Assembly: GCA_933207985.1 (NCBI GenBank)
Contig: OW240920.1
Coordinates: 149,823,826-149,887,825, forward strand
Direction: 5' to 3'
Source of the DNA: Pelobates cultripes
Lineage: Eukaryota; Chordata; Amphibia; Anura; Pelobatidae
DNA: 64,000 nt
Position 1 is the stretch's first letter; the number at the start of each line of letters is the position of its first letter. A program made the position numbers and the translations under genes. The notes below the pieces were generated by a model. The model made no database searches. It saw nothing but the letters and a program-made list of their open reading frames with translations, and was not told the DNA's origin. Positions 50,317-64,000 of this stretch are shown in pieces.

Positions 50317-50600
50317 CTCCGCTTCCTCCCGCTCCGTCCAGACTCCCCTCTCTGGCGCCCTGACGTCAGCAGCCCAAGAACCAATTGGAACAGACGGACA
50401 GCTGCAGGGACCAATGGCAGCGTAGAATGTGAGAGAGGGGCGGAACCTACCTGTAACTGACATATGGGTCCAGCCAATCAGCGACCGCTAGTGACAGGCA
50501 ACAGGGAGAGGCTCCTAGAGTGCTAAACAGCCGAGAAAACTCCGACCCGGAAGTCCTTATCCGATGTGACGTAATCAACTGCCGCGTCATCAAACCGCGC
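50316..50600 (-). promoter_or_regulatory. Probable Rho gene 5' exon and promoter
   Basis: GC-rich sequence just upstream of donor GGAGG|GTGAGT (50316). It contains a perfect cAMP-response element TGACGTCA (50361-50368), CCAAT/ATTGG pairs near 50381-50388, 50411 and 50474, an ETS/GABP motif CCGGAAGT (50547-50554) and a CRE-like TGACGTAA (50567-50574). No clear TATA box is seen, which fits a housekeeping promoter. The transcription start is not fixed. Confidence 0.55.
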
Positions 50601-50685
50601 CACCTTCAAACCTGTCTCCTATTTATTTATTAAAGATACAGTGAGATCCTCTGGGTCCCCAATCATTGCATTGATCATAATACAC

Positions 50686-51024
50686 AATAAATCCCAATAC
50701 CCAATATTAATACACAATAAATCCCAATACCCAATATTAATACACAATAAATCCAATATTAATACACAATAAATCCCAATACCCAATATTAATACACAAT
50801 AAATCCCAATACCCAATATTAATACACAATAAATCCCAATTACCAATATTAATACACAATAAATCCAATACCCAATATTAATACACAATAAATCCAATAT
50901 TAATACACAATAAATCCCAATACCCAATATTAATACAAAATAAATCCAATATTAATACACAATAAATCCAATATTAATACACAATAAATCCAATCCAATA
51001 TTAATACACAATAAATCCAATATT
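50686..51024 (+). repeat. Minisatellite, 18-28-bp AATATTAATACACAATAAAT units
   Basis: Units such as CCCAATATTAATACACAATA plus AATCCCAATA. Continues at 52400-52596 and 52917-53095 beyond inserted elements. Confidence 0.93.
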
Positions 51025-51025
51025 G

Positions 51026-52399
51026 ATGTCAGACGGAGGCGTGCCGCAGGCTGCCGACCTCCGTCTGAGCGGCTACATTCTATATCGATGTGTGCAATCA
51101 GTCACGTGATCGCGAAGGTCCGCGATCACGTGACCATCTATTTTTGCTCTCTCCCCTGTTACTACATTTCCCACATTGCCCCAGTGTTCACCATGTGATC
51201 GCATTAGATTGCGATCACATGATTCTTGATTCAATCTACTATTTTAACAAATAACACTCGTTTTATTATTAAATATTATGTATTACCTTATATTTCAAAT
51301 TATGAATACTATGCATTTTGTATTTTTAAGTATTTTCATGTAATGAATCATTTTGCTTTTCACACACTGTATGGATGACGTCATTTTGGCGCCAAAATTT
51401 GAATAAGCATGTTTTATCATAGTTTATAAAAGTATCTATGTACCAGGCTGATTTTTTATTATTGCCAGTTGATAAAGCCCTGTGTGGCGAAACGCGTTTT
51501 GGCTATTTTACATATATTTTATATTTTTTATTGTATCAATAAAGGAATAGTGGCTTTTTTACAACAATTTTGCCATATACCTTTTTTTCTGATTTTTAAA
51601 ATTTTTTTGTTTTAAACATATTTCCTGTCACCTTGTCATTCACCAACTTGGAATCTACCCACGACCAAGAATCCTTGGTGGGGATTGTACCACCTATGCG
51701 AATATATTGAGCAGTTTATCCTGCTCATTCGAATGTGAGTATTTTTATTCTCTTATTTCATTTTACTTCATTTTGATTCAGTGAGCACTGTATTCTGCTT
51801 TTATCTCCTTTTTTACCGAGGAATTACCTTCACCTATATCCTACCAGTGGGGGATAAACGCCACTGAACGCCCAAAATACTAGAGCAAGTTCATGCTCTA
51901 AGATAGGTGAGTGTATTACCTACCTACCTATTATTATTATTATTTATCACAGACAGTCTACACTATTGGATCGTCTTTGTTGTTTATATTTTCCATGTTC
52001 ATCTCTGAATCAAGACTCCTCTAAAGATTAGAAGATTCAGCCTCTTATTGGACTTTCTACTTCCAAATACTTACCAGAACCTGAAAGAGAAATATACCAA
52101 GTACTGTCACTATCATCCACTTATTTGAACTTTTTAAAGTATATCAAGAATTTGGACTATCTTCTTTTATATATATTTGTTATATATATTTATTAAATCC
52201 CCTTTTCTTTATACATATTATCCTTCTTTTACGTTTAAAGTGTTTTCCATATTTATCCCTTTTTCATTTGTTATTCATGTAGCGCAACCTATTATTCTTG
52301 TTTTTGTCATTTCTCTTTTGAGGACTTCAGAGGGAACCTCATACTTATAGGCTGCAGCTTCCCACTTGACCACATCACACAGCGCTGATCCACTTTCTA
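51026..52399. mobile_element. Insertion within the minisatellite, with hairpins
   Basis: Starts GATGTCAGACGGAGGCGTGC and contains perfect hairpins at 51101-51134 and 51192-51221, then AT-rich sequence with GTGTGGCGAAACGCGTTTTG near 51485. The same minisatellite lies on both sides. No coding region; class unknown. Confidence 0.5.
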
Positions 52400-53095
52400 C
52401 CAATATTAATACCCAATAAATCCCAATACCCAATATTAATACACAATAAATCCAATACCCAATATTAATACACAATAAATCCAATATTAATACATAATAA
52501 ATCCAATCCAGTATCAATACACAATAAATCCAATCCAATATTAATACACAATAAATCCCAAACCAATATTAATACACAATAAATACAAAAACAATATTAA
52601 AGGACCACTATAGTGCCCTGAGGATGCCCCCACCCTCAGGGTCCCCCTCCCGCCCAGCTCTGGAAGGGAGAAAGGGTTAAACACTTACCTTTCTCCAGCG
52701 CCGGGCGGGGAGCTCTCCTCCTCTTCGGCTGAATACGCATGCACGGCAGGAGCTAAAGCCGCTAGAGGCTTTAGAGGCTGGATTAACCCTAACATAAACA
52801 TAGCAGTTTCTCTGAAACTGCTATGTTTATAAAAAATGGGTTAACCCTAGCTGGACCTGGCACCCAGACCACTTCATTAAGCTGAAGTGGTCTGGGTGCC
52901 TAGAGTGGTCCTTTAATACACAATAAATACAAAAACAATATTAATACACAATAAATCCATTATTAATACACAATAAATCCAATACCCAATATTAATACAC
53001 AATAAATCCAATCCAATATTAATACACAATAAATCCAATCCAATATTAATACACAATAAATCCAATACCCAATATTAATACACAATATATACAAA
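52400..53095 (+). repeat. Minisatellite continuation, split by a MITE
   Basis: AATATTAATACACAATAAAT units at 52400-52596 and 52917-53095 with the deleted MITE between them. Confidence 0.9.
52601..52912 (+). mobile_element. TTAA hairpin-chain MITE, internally deleted (312 bp)
   Basis: Both ends are intact, with TTAA at 52597-52600 and 52913-52916, but several internal hairpins are missing. It sits inside a minisatellite unit (AATATTAATACACAATAAAT) that reads on across the insertion, so the empty site can be inferred precisely. Confidence 0.85.
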
Positions 53096-53214
53096 ATTTA
53101 ACATAGAACAGGTAGGAAATATATAATCAACCATGACACATGCATTCTGTTTTGAGGTATGTAGAGAGGGATCTCTTAAAGGACTTTAGGCTTGGGGAAG
53201 ATTTGAAAGTGTGC

Positions 53215-54879
53215 GGGAGGTCGTTTCACAATTGCCGTGCTCTGTAGGAGAAGGAGGATGGGGCCGTTTTCTCTTTGTATTGAGGTAGACTAAATAAAGT
53301 GTTGGTACTGGATCGGAGGTTATAGGAGGCGGGAACAGCTGGGGAGAGCATTCTGCTCAGGTTGGGTGGGAGATTCCCAGAAAAGCTCTTAAACACAAGG
53401 CTGGAAAGATGAAGGGTGCGTCTGGATTCCAGCGACAGCCAGTTTAGTTCTTTTAGCATGTCACAATGGTGGGTCCTGTAATCACATTGTAGTACAAATC
53501 GGCAGAACGAGTTATACAATGTGTTGAGTTTATTAATGTGGGATTGCGGTGCAGATGCATATACTACATCCCCATAATCAATGATTGGCATCAGCATTTG
53601 CTGTACAATTTTTTCCTTTACTGTAGTGCTTAGTCAGGATTTGTTTCTGTACAGGGCACCTAGTTTTGGATAAAGTTTAGATGCAAGCTTTTCTATGTGC
53701 AGGCCAAAAGATAGATTGGGGTCTAACAACACACCCAAGTATTTGAAAGAGTGGACTGCGGTCAGTGTGCCATTTGAATTCGTTTTGATGGATAGTTGGG
53801 AATTGTGTAATTTGTGTAATTTAGGTAGTGTTCCAAAGATCATTGTGACAGTTTTGTCAGTGTTCCACTTTTCTACCTCTGTAAACTGGTCTTGGAGCAC
53901 AGCCTCAAGCTGCGGTAGATCGGATTTGCTCGCATAGATTACTGTGTCGTCTGCGTACATGTGTACATTTGCAGACATTAGTCGGATCATTTATAAATAA
54001 TGTAAATAGTAGGGGGCCTAGAATGGAACCTTGGGGAACACCACAAGTGACTGGGAGAGGGAGCCGCTGTCAGAAATGGATACATATTGCGAGCGATGCA
54101 GGTTAGCAGACAACGACCAATACCTGAGTTTTTGAGTTTGTGCAGTAGAATGTCATGGTCTACCGTGTCAAAGGCCTTAGCAAAATCAAGGAAAATAGCT
54201 CCAGTTAGGTCTCTTTGTTCCATGCCAGTTTGGATGTCATTGCAAAGAGGGCAGTTGTAGTGGAGTGATTCTGGCGAAAGCCCAATTGATCAGGGGTCAG
54301 ATAGTTTAATTGTTGGTAGTACTCACATAGTTGCGTATGGACACATTTTTCTAAGATGTTTGACAATACCGGGAGCAATGATATTGGGCGATAGTTAGAA
54401 ACCAAAGTAGTGTCACCACTTTTATGGATAGGCACTACTCTCGCAGTCTTCCAGAGTTTGGGTATGTATCCAGGCACCAAGGATTCGTTAATTAGAGTTG
54501 AGACGGGTTTAGCAATTGCCGGCGCACTGAGTTTCAACAGTATTGCTGGGATTTGATCAGGTCCGGACTGGTATTTCATTTTTAGATTAAGATGTTTTTT
54601 AATGACACTAACAGGTACAGGTTTAAAAATAAACTTGTCTATATTGGGACTTTGCAAATTTAGTGGGACCTGATCCACATTTGTAGTTTCAGGATGCGTG
54701 TCATTTATTAACATGGCAATCAGGGCAGTAGAGCATCTGACAAAATAATTGTTAAAGGCATTTGCTACATCTAAGGGAAGTTGCAGGGTTTGGTTACCCA
54801 TTTTGACAGTGGAGGCTTGGGAGTGGATTGGGGGAGTTTGTAGTTTATTTATATACTGTTTGGATGTTTGGAAAGTCAT
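53215..54879 (-). mobile_element. LINE of the Jockey/L2/Rex1 group, RT region
   Basis: The minus strand gives SGPDQIPAILLKL, RVVPIHKSGD, NYRPISLLPVLSNILEK and GFRQNHST (54205-54879); IFLDFAKAFDTVDH (53987-54223); MYADDTVIYAS and FKYLGVLLDP (53634-53990); and PIIDYGDVVYAS (53226-53597). At least three frame breaks. It differs in sequence from the CR1 and L2 copies in this window. Confidence 0.85.
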
Positions 54880-54894
54880 AAACTCAATGGTATT

Positions 54895-55307
54895 AATAAA
54901 GTGACATCACTAACCATCCCCCCATGCCCTCCGTGACATCACTAACCACCCCCGCACCATCCGTGACATCACTAACCGTCCCACCGCGCCCTCCATGACA
55001 TCACTAACCGTCCACCCCACGCCCTCCGTGACATCACTAACCGTCCACCCCACGCCCTCCGTGACATCACTAACCATCCCCCTGCGCTCTCCGTGACTTC
55101 ACTAAACGTCCCCCCGCCCTCCGTGACATCACTAACCGTCCCCCCAGCGCTCTCCGTGACATCACTAACCGTCCCCCCCACGCCCTCGACATTACTAACC
55201 GTCCCCCCCACGCCCTCCGTGACATCACTAACCGCACCCTCCGTGACATCACTAACCGTCCCCCCCGCGCCCTCCGTGACCTCCGTGACATCACTAACCG
55301 TCCCCTT
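54895..55307 (+). repeat. Minisatellite with TGACATCA units
   Basis: CCGTGACATCACTAACCGTC plus CCCCCACGCCCT, about 34-36 bp per unit with deletions. Open frames across it (MSRRAWGGRLV types) are artefacts. Confidence 0.92.
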
Positions 55308-56630
55308 ACTACGTAAGTGCATTACACTCATGTTATATGAAATTAAGTCAATTCTTTAGCTTTTTCCTGTTGATAATCTTATTCTGGCAAAAAACAGAAT
55401 TCATAGGATCCTACTTTAAATTCATAGACTTGAGTCAACCAAGTTCTAAAAGTCCGTCAAAGAAGCTTGGCAAACCCTGAACTAATCACACATGCCATTG
55501 AGCAATTTGGGCAGATTACACAATCTGCTATCAGCTTCTACCATGTGATATTTCCAAGACCTTTCCATAGAGCCCAATAATAGGGTAACAACATTTATTC
55601 GCCTCGTTCCAGGTATTTTTGAAATGCTGATATAAGATTACAAACCTTGAGAGGAACTTCATTAATGGTCAAAGCGAAAACGAAGATTCATCGTCAACAT
55701 GTTTCCAGACATTGATAGAACGAAGCCAAAATACCACCACTGGCAGATAGAGTAGCAAAACATTACATCTTTGGTACTTTGCATTTCTTCAAATACCAGA
55801 CATTCATTTAGGGTTTTACATTAGCCCTTCAAGCCTTCCTGTACAGTGCACGTGTCAAAGATTGTACAATTAGACTACAGTGTTAGTAACTCCTTATTAG
55901 TCATTCCATAATATGTTCCAACCCAAGTAGAGCGGTGGATAAAAGCAGTTATTATAGAAGTTAATATTTCCATAAAACAAGGTCAATGTTCTGTGTAGCC
56001 ATGGAACAAAGCTTTTCTATTTGGTTACAAACTAAAAGCCATTATTTCAGCAGATTGGTCCAGACAATACATCAGAAGTCGATTATTTATCTTTCTAGTT
56101 AAACAAGCTTTATAGGAGCCACCATGTAATACATTTCAGCCTTTTAAAGCCATGAACGTATTACTGACATGGAGGTTACAAAGACAAAAGGGATTACTGA
56201 TAAAAGTATTTATTCCGGGCTGTATCGATTTAATTCAAATTTGAAATCATTGTATCACCGTTTCCTAAATAATTTTCATATCTTTACCAGTTTTCTCATC
56301 TTTTCAGCCTGACATTTTCAAGAAGTTAGTTTTCTTCTTGTGCAGTGAGAGCACAGGAGTTCAAACAGCCTATGGTTATTAAACACAGTTTAGGTTCCAG
56401 TTCTGATGGTTATTGAGCCCTTTTGATGTGGAGTAATGTTATTTAGAGCTGATGCTGAGAGATGTACTGGTGCATTGCCCAACATTATACGGTGTGTATC
56501 CATTCTATGCTGCTAAAAACAGAGTAAAAAAACAAAACAAAAAAAAATATGAACCCTCTGTGTCATCCAACAATATCCAGACTCTAAAATCCTGGAATTC
56601 TACCATGTAGCTTGTGGGGGGGAGGGGGGC
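55308..56630. other. Intergenic, nothing recognised
   Basis: AT-rich, moderately complex sequence with no long frame, repeat or RNA gene that I can identify. Confidence 0.5.
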
Positions 56631-56634
56631 TTAA

Positions 56635-57128
56635 AGGACCACTCTAGGCACCCAGACCACTTCAGCTTAATGAAGTGGTCTGGGTGCCAGGTCCTTCTAG
56701 GGTTAACCCATTTTTTTCATAATTATAGCAGTTTCAGAGAAACTGCTATAATTATGAATGGGTTAAGCCTTCCCCCTAATCCTCTAGTGGCTGTCTCATT
56801 GACAGCCACTAGAGGCGCTTGCGTGCTTCTCACTGTGAAAATCACAGTGAGAGCACGCCAGCGTCCATAGGAAAGCATTGCAAATGCTTTCCTATGAGAC
56901 CGGCTGAATGCGCGCGCAGCTCTTGCCGCGCGTGCGCATTCAGCCGGCGGGGCGTAACGGAGGCGGAGAGGAGGAGGAGAGCTCTCCGCCCAGCGCTGGA
57001 AAAAGGTAAGTTTTTACCCCTTTCCCCTTCCAGAGCCGGGCGGGAGGGGGTCCCTGAGGGTGGGGGCACCCTCAGGGCACTATAGTGCCAGGAAAACGAG
57101 TATGTTTTCCTGGCACTATAGTGGTCCT
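56635..57128 (-). mobile_element. TTAA hairpin-chain MITE (complete copy 2)
   Basis: Same element in inverse orientation, 494 bp, with TTAA at 56631-56634 and 57129-57132. All hairpins of copy 1 are recognisable. Confidence 0.85.
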
Positions 57129-57444
57129 TTAAGTAATTACTGGGTATGATATAACTTAGCAGGCAGGGAGATTTAAGAATTTCTGTGTTGGATATATTCT
57201 AAGTTAAATAGCATCTGGGTTTGATATAACCTAGCAGGCAGGGAGGTTAAATGAACACTCCAGTCAGCGCAATAGCTTTGCCTTAATTAAGTTATGGTTC
57301 CAATAGCCAGTTTATGAACATTTAACAAGAGATGGGGCCCTTTGACCTCTTCTTTCAGCTTTGGTCCAAGGCTTCAATGTGAAAACTTTAAACTGGACAT
57401 TGCTGATGGACTGAGTGTGTAAGCTGACATCCTTAAATGGATCC

Positions 57445-58523
57445 TGTGACGAAACGCCTTTTGTCACCGGATTTTCCCTTGGCTGTTGGAGGAGCCTGAT
57501 TGCCAGCCTCTTGCCTCATGACTATGGCCCTGGGTTATTTGGCCCTTCAAGTACAATATTTGGGCATATTGGATTTGTATGGTGCTGCTGCTGGCCCTTT
57601 AAAAACCATCCCTGGATATATTATGACTTTTAGGAACGGCGGTCTGCAATATTATATATGCTATTATGTGTTCGGTAAATTGTAAATGTGTAGGTTCTAT
57701 GTGATAAATGTAACAGTATGTATTTTTATGTATTTTGTTGTCCTTTGTCTGCCATGTGGCTAATGGAGTTTTGCCTCTGTCCTTGGAGATAATTGAATTA
57801 CTTCTCAATTATCTCCAGGATAGAAGACTCTGAAACCAGTTTGGGCCAGATAGCCATGCTGCCAGCCAGGCCCCAAAAGATACTTGTGCCAACCTCCGAA
57901 CCCCTGGTCTGATTCAGACCATTTTTTAATATGTTGTTCCCCTGAATGGATTGATTGTGAATATGTAGTTTTATGTGAATGTGATGTATAGTTTTAGAGT
58001 TATGAAAGTTGGGTAAAAAGTGTTTTAAAGTGTACGGATAATTGGGTTACCTCTCAGGCTAAGGGGAGGAGATGTGTGGGATGTAACCATTGTGTGATTG
58101 GTTGTACTGTGTCCCACCCTGTGGGATGTCCCCTTGCATGGGGACCTGCATAAAAGAAGGTTCTGTGTGTGCCAATAAACAGATCATCTTGTACCTTCAT
58201 GAAGTTTCAGCTCATGTTTGGGGGATTGGAGAAACTACACTCTGGGGATTGCTATAATCACTATACTCCCCAGGGTATAATCACTAAGCTCTGCTAAGAG
58301 CTTGTTCCTGTTCTCTGGAATTCGGAGAAGTCGACCTACTGGAAGCTGGATCCTGGTCTTGGGTCCAGAGTGGGTGGAGACAGCGAGACCCCAACCAAGC
58401 TGCGGCGGTTCGTGGGGTCTGCAGTGGTTATGGTGTCGGGGAGAGTGCTTGGAGTCCTCGGAAAGCACTAGGAGCATCCGTCAGCGGAAGGTACCCGGTC
58501 GGGGTGCCAGCGGTTCCGTTACA
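57445..58523 (+). mobile_element. Solo LTR with target duplication GATCC
   Basis: 1079 bp, TGTGACGAAACGCC to GTTCCGTTACA, flanked by GATCC (57440-57444, 58524-58528). AATAAA at 58174-58179. Same family as 34043-35120, to which it is alignable throughout. Confidence 0.87.
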
Positions 58524-58528
58524 GATCC

Positions 58529-59013
58529 TATAGTGCCAGGAAAACTAGTTAATAGGTATCCCCACCTCTGCAGAGCTGAAGGGGTTAAGACCCCTTCAGC
58601 CACTTGCCTGAATCCAGCTCTGATGTCTCCTGGCTTTGGGTTAGGCTCTGCCCATGCTCCTCCGCTGGCGGGAGAGACGTAAGGCACATACGCGGCAATG
58701 GCTGCGCGCGCATTAGACCTCCCCGTAGGAAAGCATTATTCAATGTTTTTGGCTATGGAAAAAAAAAAAAAATTAATCTGATGCTGAAGGCCCGTGAGGA
58801 CGTCCTGCGTCGGATAACAGAGCAAAAGTCAGTTTTGATTCCGGAAGCGCCTCCAGTAGCTATCTTGTAGACAATCACAGAAGGCAGACTTAGAGCTGCC
58901 ATGTAAACATTGTTCTCTGGAATTGCAGTGTTTTACATCATTAATTGCAAAAGGGTCACAGTACCCAGACTACTTTAATTAGCTTAAGTGGTCTGGGTGC
59001 CTCGTGTCCATTT
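58529..59013 (+). mobile_element. Diverged MITE related to the hairpin-chain family
   Basis: Starts with TATAGTGCCAGGAAAACT directly after the 3' target duplication of the solo LTR and ends with GTGGTCTGGGTGCC and CATTTAA. The inner sequence is strongly mutated. Confidence 0.5.
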
Positions 59014-59341
59014 AACCTACCTCCACATTCACATAACATTGCAAGAAAGGAATTATATAATCGTGTAAGAGTTCCAGGGAGTCATTTTTATTTTCTTAAA
59101 AACTGACTGAATTTTTTTTTATTTTTTTTTTAAATGTGCTTTAAATCACCTTGCAGGTTGAGTGACCTACAATATTGCCCCTTTAAAGACCCTAGGGATT
59201 GTAATCGAAGATGGGACAGGTTAAAGATTACACCTTGTATTTTGTGGAGGGGAAAGGAGAGCTACATACCTGCAGGACAAATAACTAACTTGTGACAATG
59301 CCCAGCAGTCAATCCACCACACATCTCCATGTTCTTTCATT

Positions 59342-59936
59342 TTTATTATGTTTTGATTCAAACACAGTATAAAGAAACATTTCTACAAGGTGAGCAGTAT
59401 TTTCATACCTTATTACACTAAAGCTATGTCTTGCCAGTCTCCAGCTCTCTGGTCAGCAAATTGCAGGCACTCCCAATAAGCACCATGCAGCTGGACACAC
59501 AGGATGGAGGGTAAGTCCTTCCAGGCCAATCTCTGAAAGTAATTCACCTTTTTACTAGCAGGGGTTGTGCACACACTGCTAATAGAAGGGTTATGCGGCC
59601 ATGTGAAGCTGGACAGCCGAAGAAACTTACACGAAGAAGAAAGAAGGAGAGCCCAGACAACTTCTCTATAGTCATTAATAACCAGAGGTAAGAAGCCAAG
59701 TAGCACTGGGCAGATTGGAGTCAGACCGGAGATAAGGCAGGGAGTGATCTTAATTTAACAGAGTGCTCACAAAATCCACAAAACCAGACACGTGAACAAA
59801 AATCAAGTTACAGAGACTCCATGAGGTTTGTATCCCGGCCACGTCAGGGAAGGGGTGAGTATCTAGCAGGAGATGAGAGATCTATGGTTAGCCCTCGTCC
59901 CAGTGCTTTTCCAAGCTGCTCCTTTGCTACTCATGC
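59342..59936 (-). other. uba1: Probable UBA1 3' UTR
   Basis: About 595 nt after the stop to AATAAA on the minus strand (TTTATT, 59342-59347). No repeat was recognised in it. An incidental 97-codon frame at 59413-59706 has no recognised homology. Confidence 0.45.
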
Positions 59937-62816
<2,880 letters not shown>

Positions 62817-63196
62817 CTAAGGGAAGAAGAAAACCAGACATGAGATGCACCATATAAAACCAGTGAAAGGGCAATCAATGGAACAGTTATTTTATGTTTA
62901 CCACTGCCCAGCAGTCTCTAGGAGGAAGCAAACTGCTGGGCAGTAAAGGCAAGTTCATGGCAGTATGGAAAACCTCTGGCTGATTGGCTGGAATTACACA
63001 GTAATAGGCCAAATGTTTAAAAGACTTTGCTACAAGCACCAATTTGTGTGTTTTGAAGAGATGGTTCTAGGGCATTGATAAGATTTTTAGTAATTTTCTT
63101 TTACTGATTACACGTTTGCAGACTTGCGAAAAGCCCAGTACAATTTGAATAGAAATATTGTGAGTTTTGGAGGGCAAGATGTATCCCATGTTTTAA

Positions 63197-63667
63197 AGGA
63201 CCACTATATAGTGCCAGGAAAACACACTTGTTTTCCTGGCACTATAGTGCCCTGAGGGTGCTCCCACCCTCAGAGACCCCCTCCCGCCCGGCTCTGAATA
63301 TGGGTTAAAAAAACTTACCTTTTTCCAGCGCTGGGCGGGGAGCTCTCCTCCTCCCCGTCGGCTGAATGCGCACGCGCGGCAAGAGCTGCGCGCGTATTCA
63401 GCCGGTCACATAGGAAAGCATTTACAATGCTTTCATATGGACACTTGCGTGCTCTCACTGTGAAAATCACAGTGAGAAGCACGCAAGCGCCTCTAGCGGC
63501 TGTCAATGAGACAGCCACTAGAAGAAATAGGGGAAGGCTTAACCCATTGATAAACATAGCAGTTTCTCTGAAACTATGTTTATGAAAAAATGGGTTAACC
63601 CTAGCTGGAGCCTGGCACCCAGACCACTTCATTAAGCTTAAGTGGTCTGGGTGCCTAGAGTGGTCCT
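63197..63667 (+). mobile_element. TTAA hairpin-chain MITE (copy 3, in UBA1 intron)
   Basis: 471 bp with TTAA at 63193-63196 and 63668-63671, same orientation as copy 1. It lies upstream of the most 5' UBA1 exon seen, so within an intron. Confidence 0.83.
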
Positions 63668-64000
63668 TTAAGCGATTGATTTCCCGGCTACTGTTGAGAG
63701 GATGAGGGATGATTTAGCCAGGCACCGGATCAAGGGGACAACCAAAAATTGTCAGCCCTGAAGATTTGGGCAAAAAAATATGTGAAGGAAGGGATTTCAG
63801 AAATCCTAGAATATGCGCAGTGATCAGGTTGACCTCCTCCCAGTTCCATTCAGGCAATTAGAGGAGGTGTGCACTTTTCACATATTTAAAACATTTGTAT
63901 TTACAGCAAGTATCTTGCTAATATTTTGAGGAATTAGGCCAAAGTGTTCTAAACTTATTTTTCCAGACACAAAGTATATACACATCAGAATATTGATATG

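Noticed and set aside
54972..55331. Val/Thr/Glu-rich frame MSVMHLRSKGTVSDVTE
   Set aside because: Translation of the minisatellite at 54895-55307; all three frames on that strand stay open.
59413..59706. 97-codon frame on the minus strand
   Set aside because: Lies in the probable UBA1 3' UTR and has no recognisable domain.

Overview
This window is vertebrate nuclear DNA, most probably from a frog. The evidence is GT-AG introns, long gene-poor stretches, CR1, L1, L2, DIRS-like and Penelope-like retroelements, TTAA-flanked MITEs of the kind abundant in amphibians, and four conserved vertebrate genes. The species cannot be fixed from the sequence. There are two 100-N assembly gaps (10508-10607 and 50164-50263).

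Protein-coding genes are a small part of the window, and every exon chain below was checked by splice phase. (1) The last two exons of a RhoGEF of the NET1/ARHGEF3 family lie on + at 2544-3458 (PH domain and C-terminus). (2) Seven exons of a DUF4743-Nudix protein, the YJR142W/Tnr3-C-terminal/plant NUDT20-24 type, lie on + at 36786-40717. (3) A RhoA-type GTPase lies on - at 45103-50316; residues 53-193 are visible, and the first coding exon (P-loop, switch I) is missing and probably lost in the 50164-50263 gap. (4) The last eight exons of the ubiquitin-activating enzyme UBA1 lie on - at 59937-62816 (325 residues to the stop).

Layout: 1-2340, MITEs and a CR1 LINE; 2.5-3.8 kb, RhoGEF; 4.2-15.8 kb, two interleaved satellites (about 53 bp and 36 bp units) in a duplicated composite block; 15.9-21.2 kb, nested L1-type LINEs split by a solo LTR and a 759-bp insertion; 21.3-26 kb, a hAT-type element and nested LTRs in a CR1; 26.7-29.2 kb, a train of hairpins and an L2 LINE; 30.6-33 kb, a decayed DIRS-like element; 33.5-35.8 kb, a Penelope-like element with a GIY-YIG endonuclease split by a solo LTR; 36-41 kb, minisatellites and the Nudix gene; 42.7-50.6 kb, LTRs, the Rho gene and a 2-kb TTAA element in its intron; 50.7-55.3 kb, minisatellites and another LINE; 56.6-64 kb, MITEs, a solo LTR and UBA1.

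Functional links are limited. NET1/ARHGEF3 proteins are RhoA exchange factors, so a Rho GEF and a Rho GTPase sit within 50 kb of each other. I found no self-contained new system. The most unusual features are the satellite composite with YY1-like and ATG-bearing spacers, the MITE family built as a chain of hairpins, a set of five solo LTRs with exact 5-bp target duplications, the unusual CELL prenylation motif of the Rho gene, and three GTGATCGC hairpins in unrelated elements.
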